Below are positions 57,936-64,000 of a DNA stretch of 64,000 nt, one piece after another. A program made the position numbers and the translations under genes. Positions within the stretch are counted from its first letter, which is position 1, and each line of letters begins with the position of its first letter. The DNA is from Dermanyssus gallinae (Eukaryota; Arthropoda; Arachnida; Mesostigmata; Dermanyssidae), in the NCBI GenBank assembly GCA_003439945.1, contig QVRM01002433.1, forward strand, positions 88,501 through 152,500. Direction: 5' to 3'. Below the pieces are notes generated by a model. That model saw only the letters and a program-made list of their open reading frames with translations, was not told where the DNA came from and searched no databases.

Positions 57936-59260
57936 TTAAAGAGGATTGCCTCCGCAGGCATGGCAATCACGCTTGAACGGTGCGCCGTCTTCTTCTTCTG
58001 CAGTCAAAAGCATCTTCTCGTCTGATAGATAGGTAGATAGATCGATAGATCGATAGATAGATTGAGACCACGCTATCAAGACGATGATGATAGCCATTAA
58101 TATGGCTTGCACGAACACTGTGCGCGTACAAACGCCGACGGGTTTCAAGTGTCTGCAAATATTCCAGTGAGGGCAGCTGTGTCAGCGTAGGCACTTACGG
58201 CCTGCAAACCCCCCCACACCGCCGCCCTCAAAAGCTTTATCACGGGACTAGATGCGACCTATGTATCTTTCTCTCCCCCGCCTCTCTCTCTCTCTCTGTC
58301 TCGTGCTTTCTCTATCGCCCTATTCCGCTTGCTTTCTTGACCGCGACTCGGGCTCATCTCGGACGTCGTCGACCTTCCGAATTTCCGAAAACAACAAGAT
58401 CAGGCTCGTCCGCTGCCAAGAACAGAAAATGCAAAAATGTCATCATTTCGTCGCGAAGTGCTGTCGGTGGGTGGTTACAGTCGCTGGACAGTGGTGCGCG
58501 GGCAGGCAGGTCTATTTTTAGAACGACGGGCAAGAGACCAGCGCCAGTTTGATGAGGGTCGGCGTACTTGTCTCCTAGGTGAGCAGTTTTGCTACTGCCG
58601 GCTCTGTTGCTGCTGCTGCTGCTGCCGCCGCTGTAGCTGCTGCAGTCTCTTTTCTTCGTCTCCCTGTTTTGTATTCGCGTTCGCCTCTTCCGCTGGAAGA
58701 CTCTGAACCGACTCGCGTCGGCCACGTTCGGCTGTTGTTTGGCGAATGTTGAATTGATTCCCTGGTGAGCAGCAGCAAGTTCTTCGAACTTCTTGTGTCC
58801 GTGCGTGCCTGTTGCCCCGTTGCCGACGTCCGAGGGTCCGGTATGAGAGGTTCCATCGGCGATATGCACCTGCACTCCGCATTCTTCTCTGTATGCTGCT
58901 GCAACTCCTGTTGTTGTTGCTGTTGTTGTTGTTGTTGTTGTTGTTGTTTTTGTTGTTCCGGAGCGGTGAGCTCGTATCGCGTCATAACTGCGCTCGTTGT
59001 TGTGTCTCTGGCGACAACGAACACATGAACAAAAACACATAAACGCAGCAAACGAAACGGAGAACGCGCGGCACGAGCATTGATTGTTAGCTGTAATCTG
59101 TTGCCGCGGGCGCTGGTCAGCTGGGTTTAAATCGGAATACGAGCTGCCACTTGAGAGCAGCTCGGCGGAGAGATTAAAAAGTTGGGGGAGGGGTGCACAT
59201 CAGAGTTGCATGGCAGTACTGCGTCAGCTACTGCCGGAAAGACACGCTCATATTGTATGC
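57936..59260. repeat. GC-rich segment with Gln-rich frame, related to 62620-63640
   Basis: It matches 62620-63640 in the same orientation from AGCGTAGGCACTTA to CATCAGAGTTGCATGGCAGT. The minus strand has open frames of 158 and 228 codons, one including RYELTAPEQQKQQQ and HTEKNAECRCISPM. The same frame in the second copy (63447-63175) keeps RYELTAPEQQRQQQ and HTEKNAECRCISQM but loses frame on both sides. A degenerate GATA tract (58022-58065) and a TTG/CTG tract (58602-58640, 58910-58957) are included. An exon is possible but not supported by splice sites or by indel patterns. Confidence 0.55.
58905..58958 (+). repeat. (TTG)n microsatellite
   Basis: Interrupted TTG/CTG tract, read as poly-Gln on the minus strand. 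In the second copy (63315-63343) it is shorter. Confidence 0.9.
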
Positions 59261-59261
59261 C

Positions 59262-59320
<59 letters not shown>

Positions 59321-59325
59321 ATGAC

Positions 59326-59360
<35 letters not shown>

Positions 59361-59396
59361 ATGACATTTATATATATATATATATATATATACATA
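59253..59396 (+). repeat. (TA)n in three higher-order units
   Basis: Three times a short ATTGTATGACATTT box is followed by a TA tract (starting 59252, 59316 and 59355). The box was probably copied with its TA tract by slippage or unequal exchange. Confidence 0.9.
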
Positions 59397-59829
59397 TTGG
59401 TTAACGTATCTGCTTACATAAATATATGAGTACACACTTGTGTCTAAAATGTACGTTGGCTTACATTATTCACGAGGTATCTCAGCAAATTTTAGTTAAC
59501 TATTATAATATATAACTGAATACGAGATCTCTGGAAAGTTTTTTCATGGTTTCATCAAACATGTCGTCAAACGTCAATTATGTACGGAAACGGTACCACA
59601 CGCCGATTTCAGTAGCTACTTTCGTGGTACGTTCCGCTTCGTGGCATAGTTACGGTGGTATAGTGACTGCGACAGATGGTTGGCTGTGTTCGTTCGTGGT
59701 GGCCTTTGACGTCGACATCAAAACTATCTCATAACAGCTGCGCCCTGCACCGGTGGCGGCCCGGCTGCAAGCTGCGTCGGCACACTTTAGAGACCTAGTC
59801 AAAAAAAAAAAAACACCTGTGTTTGTGAA

Positions 59830-60310
59830 CTCATGTGAACTATTCCGTTGTTTCATTATCAAGGATCTACACTACATATGTATGTTCGTCGGTGTATAAA
59901 TCATCTGTGTTATCCAGACGGTTATGTTGTTCACCCGCACGGAGCCCGTGCTTGTGCAAGCACATAGACATGATTGAAAGCGTTCAGAGAATGTTAATAA
60001 AAATATTTTGTAAAAACATATGTGAGATCGAGCCAAATGCTGTACGCCGCCGTCAGTCGCTGTCCTAACTCTATTTAAAAACAACGACGCACCTGGTATT
60101 TCACAGCTTGTGAACTCTGATCTAGAAGTAAAAACAGGTTTTTAAGGAGGTTGTATCTAATTCTAGACCGACCTCCGTCGCCTACGGGCTTCGAACGCAC
60201 CGTGAGGTATTTCGTCAATGCACCGAGGGCCGGGCATGTTGAGATATCTAGTGTGTTGAGCGCCGATCTAATCGACCGCTTCTTCGATGCGACAACTATA
60301 GAAGCCAAGT
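59830..60310 (+). pseudogene. Probable LINE C-terminal relic
   Basis: The plus strand reads ESVQRMLIKIFCKNICEIEP and AVRRRQSLS, resembling the region after the polymerase in Jockey/CR1-type elements (QRR-x-LK and LxxRRxxLxLxxLYK). A further frame gives ILDRPPSPTGFERTVRYFVN. A decayed relative is at 52380-52640. The call rests on short motifs. Confidence 0.45.
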
Positions 60311-60474
60311 AATGCTTTTACTAAAAATGATTCCAAGACTTAAACTAATTAATAATATGTTTGCCTGGCGTATAGTCAGATAATCGCACAATAAGGCGGC
60401 TTCGCTGCATCCCAGCCTCTGTCCACTACTTATTTGGCAACTAAACGCGTGTTCTATTCTATATTTTTAGTTAT

Positions 60475-60611
<137 letters not shown>

Positions 60612-60994
60612 TAAACTAAATGCTTATAGACGCTCATTCTGTGCCTACGCTCTAGGCTTTAATACATGTAAATGGAATACATGACTGTTTCATGCGGCGT
60701 ATTCGTATGGACTAAATGTACTGCATTGTGTTTTAGCCTACTTGAGAAGGAGGACTAGGTTGCCCTCCATAGTTGTTTACACGACTAACCGCTCTACGCA
60801 GTGGGAGATACATCTGTCCTATTTATTACGTGTGATAACAGCCAGCAAGGTGTTTAAACGATGTTTATTCTTCGTCGTGGTGTTCCCTAGACAAATACAC
60901 AAACCCTTTTCAGACTAGCTCACAGGATAATGCAAATAGATGTTGCCATATGGTAGGTATTTTTCCCTACCATCCCTTTTAGGGCTTATAAAGG

Positions 60995-61081
<87 letters not shown>
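60995..61081 (+). repeat. (TA)n microsatellite
   Basis: About 87 bp of pure TA. The related unit has unique sequence and a short TA tract (53348) here. Confidence 0.95.
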
Positions 61082-61085
<4 letters not shown>

Positions 61086-61169
61086 GTTGTTTACAGATGC
61101 CACCTGCACAAAGAGCGAATTTGACAGCCTATAGAGGTATAGAGTAAGGCGGACTTCTTCACGACGCAC

Positions 61170-62170
61170 CAGGTACGCATTGGCAACATCGTATTTCATA
61201 CGGTAATGTAGTAACTTTAGTGTATGCCGTATGCCAGTTCATCGGCAAAATGTCTCTAAATTTTCTCTGGCAAGTACCACGACGGCGAATACTGTAGCTA
61301 TCATTAATGCGATGACTCTAGCCGGGCACGCAGCACCCGTGTCTGCGTCGAGCCTGTAGAGAGAGAGAGAGCTAGTGGAGCGAATACGAATGCCATCGCT
61401 TAATTTGAGGATAAGGCCAACGCTGAATGAAGTGCCGACTCTCGCCCCTACTCACCTTTGCTGTGGCAAATGGCTGAAACTAGATTTCTGGAAGTTTCAT
61501 GGGTTTATCAAGAATGTAGTCAATTATGTACGTAAGCGGTACCACACGCCGATTCCAGAAGCTACTTACGTGGTATGTTCAGCTTCGTGGTATAGTTATG
61601 GTATGGGTACTGCGTGGCGTGATAAAGATCCGAAAGACATCCCGGATCTCGTAACACAGTTTTGTATTAAACCGGCAACAGGCTTTTTAATAAAAAAATA
61701 CTTGAAGTTATGGCAGATTATCGTGTATAGCAAGGGAAGGGATGAGCACCTCGGAAACCCCTCAAGAGGCGGGAGCAGCTGAGGAGAACGTGCGACCAAC
61801 TCTAGCTCTTGAGGATGATCTTTTAAATATGCCCGGCATTACCTGGTTAGGCGTGGGCCAATACCAAGCGTGGTCATCTTTAAAATCAACAGCCCATAAT
61901 CGACTATATCGAAAACACGTGAAAAATCAGAATAAACGTATTTGACTAGTTTTGGCAGTGCGCAATAGTACATAGGCACTTGCTAGATATTGCTTTTTGC
62001 GACTAATTCGTATGATAAGCCTTGAAAGTCATTGCAGGCCGTGCGGCTGATTGTGCCGAGTTCCCTTAGTATAGAGTGCGTCTCTGTATGTACTGCATTT
62101 AGAACAAGTTTACAAAACAGCTTCCAATGTAATACGAGGAGCACGCCAAGTATACTCCGGTGAGCCGATC
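61170..62170. repeat. Relative of block U
   Basis: ACGCATTGGCAACATCGTAT (61177) matches the start of block U; 61720-62160 matches 13150-13650. It is the most informative old copy, because it keeps the LINE polymerase motif in a readable frame. Confidence 0.7.
61700..61965 (-). pseudogene. LINE reverse transcriptase motif A relic
   Basis: The minus strand reads VYSDFSRVFDIVDYGLLILK (normally YLDFSKAFDTVDH) followed by a stop, then a segment where GVPQGS would be expected (EGFPRCSSLPLLYTI). This shows that block U and its relatives derive from a LINE. Confidence 0.7.
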
Positions 62171-62619
62171 TCTAGTTATTCTCGTATTACGTGATCGTAC
62201 AACGTAATATAAAGTCTGCCTTGGTTGTGGGGTCTTAAAATACGGGAATTTCAACATCGGCGGCGAACCGACCAACCGGTCGGATACTGCCGAGGTGGAA
62301 ACCCAGTGTTTAAAGTGTTGTGCGTGTGTGCAGTTAGTGCCCGGTGTATCAGTGCATCATCAGATAGGCAGATCCAATACTCCAGCCTACAGATTGTCTA
62401 CAATACGATAATATTGTCAACAGAATCCAACGCCTCGGATGCATGCATACGCGGTATTTTTGACACGATCATAAAATCCGCAATTAGATAGATAATAATC
62501 CGACATAACAGCAAGAGTCAACCATATCTGCACTGCCTACCGTTATGGTCAACGTACTACTTAACAATAAGCATAGCTACGTATTACTTAGCAATAACAA
62601 CAATAATAGTAGTAGCTGT
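62171..62619. other. Unassigned DNA
   Basis: No coding, repeat or RNA signal that I can support. The frame at 62225-62491 has no recognisable motif. Confidence 0.4.
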
Positions 62620-63640
62620 GTCAGAAGTCAGGATAGGTTTTGTTTTGTCTTAGTCAGCGTAGGCACTTATGGCCCGCGTCCTTCATAGGGCCCCACAAGC
62701 TTTACCACGGGACTAGATGCAACTTCTAAACCTCTCTCTCTAATTCCCTTTTTTACTTGTCGTCTTGACCGCGATTCGGCCGCATCTCGTATGTTTTCGG
62801 CCAACGCAAAGCATCTCAAAAACAAGAGTAGGCTCGCCCGCCCGCTCAAGAACACACAAGAATGCAAAAAAGTCGTTTGCGTCGCGAAGTGCTGTCGGTG
62901 GCTATGAGGGTTGGACGTTGGTGGTGGTGGTGGTGGTGGCGGCATGTCTATTTTTATAACGACGGGCAATAGACTAGCGCCAGTTGGGCAAGGGTCGACG
63001 AACTTGTTGTAGGTGAGCAATTTTGCTATTGCTGTTGCTGCTGCTGCTGCTGCTTCATTTTACTTCGTCTGCCTGTTTCGTATTCGTCTTCGCCTTTTCC
63101 ATTGGAAGACCATCGGACTACCTACGTGTCGGCCGGTCTATTGTTTGTTGAATGTTGAATTGATTCCCTGGCGGTCAGCCAGCCCCCGAACTTCTTATTT
63201 TCGTGCGTGCTCGTTGGTCCACTGCCGACGCCGGAGGGTCCGGTTTGAGGGGCTTCATCTGCGATATGCACCTGCATTCCGCATTCTTTTCCGTATGCTG
63301 CTCCAACTCCACCTGCTGCTGCTGCTGTTGTTGTCGTTGTTGTTCCGGAGCGGTGAGCTCATATCGCATTATAACTGTGCCCGTTGTTTCTCGTGCGACA
63401 ACAAACGCATGAATAAAAACACGTGAGCGTAACGAACAGAACGGCAAGCGCGGCGCGAGCTCTTGTTAGCTGTAATTTGTTGATGAGGGCGCTGGTTAGC
63501 GTGGTGGTTTGAATCGAAACACTAGCTGCCCTTTGAGAGACCGTTTGGAGGGGGATTAAAAAAACACTGGGAGGATGCACATCAGAGTTGCATGGCAGTA
63601 CTGCGTCAGCTACTGCCTAAAAGGCACACCCTTACTCGTT
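62620..63640. repeat. Second copy of the GC-rich segment at 57936-59260
   Basis: It follows the first copy by about 4.3-4.7 kb in the same orientation. It includes a GGT tract (62918-62939) and CTG/TTG tracts (63028-63054, 63315-63343). The homology continues to the right with CTTACATTATTCACGAG (63672), which follows the TA tract in the first copy (59460), so the duplicated unit extends to at least 63720. Confidence 0.7.
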
Positions 63641-64000
63641 ATGTATCGTGAGTATAAAAATATACGTTAGCTTACATTATTCACGAGATACCTCAGCAAA
63701 TGTTGGTGAACTATTTATAGATCTAAAGATCATATGTCCGCAGCTTCTGTAAACTTCGGCCACCCCGAAAAAATGCATCATTGCTGGTGTGCTGCTGCTG
63801 CTGATGATCACAATTCGTTCGAGAAAAATGTCACCGTCGAACGTCGCTACGGAGGTCCCCTGCGACCGACTCGATACTGGCGAACACTGTCTGGAAGGAA
63901 GGTGGTTTCATCAGATAGGCCGTCAATTATGTACGTTGACGGGAACGACACCACACGCCGATTGTGATGGCTACACTTACGTAGTAGTAGTTGTAGTAGG
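63641..64000. other. Right edge, continuation of the duplicated unit
   Basis: CTCAGCAAAT, GTCAATTATGTACG and ACACGCCGAT match 59480-59610 and 61510-61555. A CTGCTGCTGCTG tract is at 63790-63802 and a TAGTAGTTGTAGTAG tract at the very end. No gene is seen. Confidence 0.5.

Overview
This is eukaryotic nuclear DNA, most probably from an arthropod. The genes have introns with GT/AG splice sites, the DNA is packed with arthropod-type transposons (mariner, other Tc1/mariner-like elements, R1-like, R2-like and other non-LTR retrotransposons), and long (TA)n and trinucleotide tracts are common. A mite or tick is plausible but unproven; nothing in the window fixes the species.

The only host genes I can support are three copies of one secreted serine carboxypeptidase (peptidase family S10, vitellogenic carboxypeptidase/CPVL-like). 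Copy B (+, 18876-28444) and copy C (-, 49334-36939) each have four exons of identical length (252, 331, 491 and 279 nt). Each predicts 450 residues with a signal peptide and a complete Ser192/Asp367/His426 triad. Copy A (-, 11573-4403) keeps exons 1 and 2; where exon 3 should begin, the sequence passes into a 5'-truncated retrotransposon, and exons 3-4 are not in the window. A and B are head to head; B and C are tail to tail.

Layout: 1-2592, LINE relic. 2593-12480, copy A with a mariner, an R1-like LINE and an old Tc1-like relic in intron 1. 12483-17905, intergenic block U made of old repeats, ending in a dead LINE. 17984-30185, copy B and its 3' flank. 30186-35164, spacer with a LINE endonuclease relic and a second copy of block U. 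35165-50298, copy C in reverse, carrying a long-TIR DNA transposon with another transposon nested inside it and an R2-like LINE. 50299-64000, no supportable gene, only LINE relics, microsatellites and internally duplicated segments. B and C with their flanks form a very large inverted repeat (arms about 12 and 15 kb, spacer about 5 kb).

Transposons shared or unshared at matching intron positions give a relative history: a Tc1-like element is in A, B and C; an R2-like LINE is in B and C only; a mariner and an R1-like LINE are in A only; a QGDPLGP-type LINE is in B only; and the nested transposons are in C only. The exons of B and C stayed open through this, and their amino acid differences cluster in residues 269-344, which suggests functional divergence of the paralogues. 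I found no bacterial-style system, CRISPR array or convincing structural RNA gene. All similarities were judged by eye; no alignment or database search was run.
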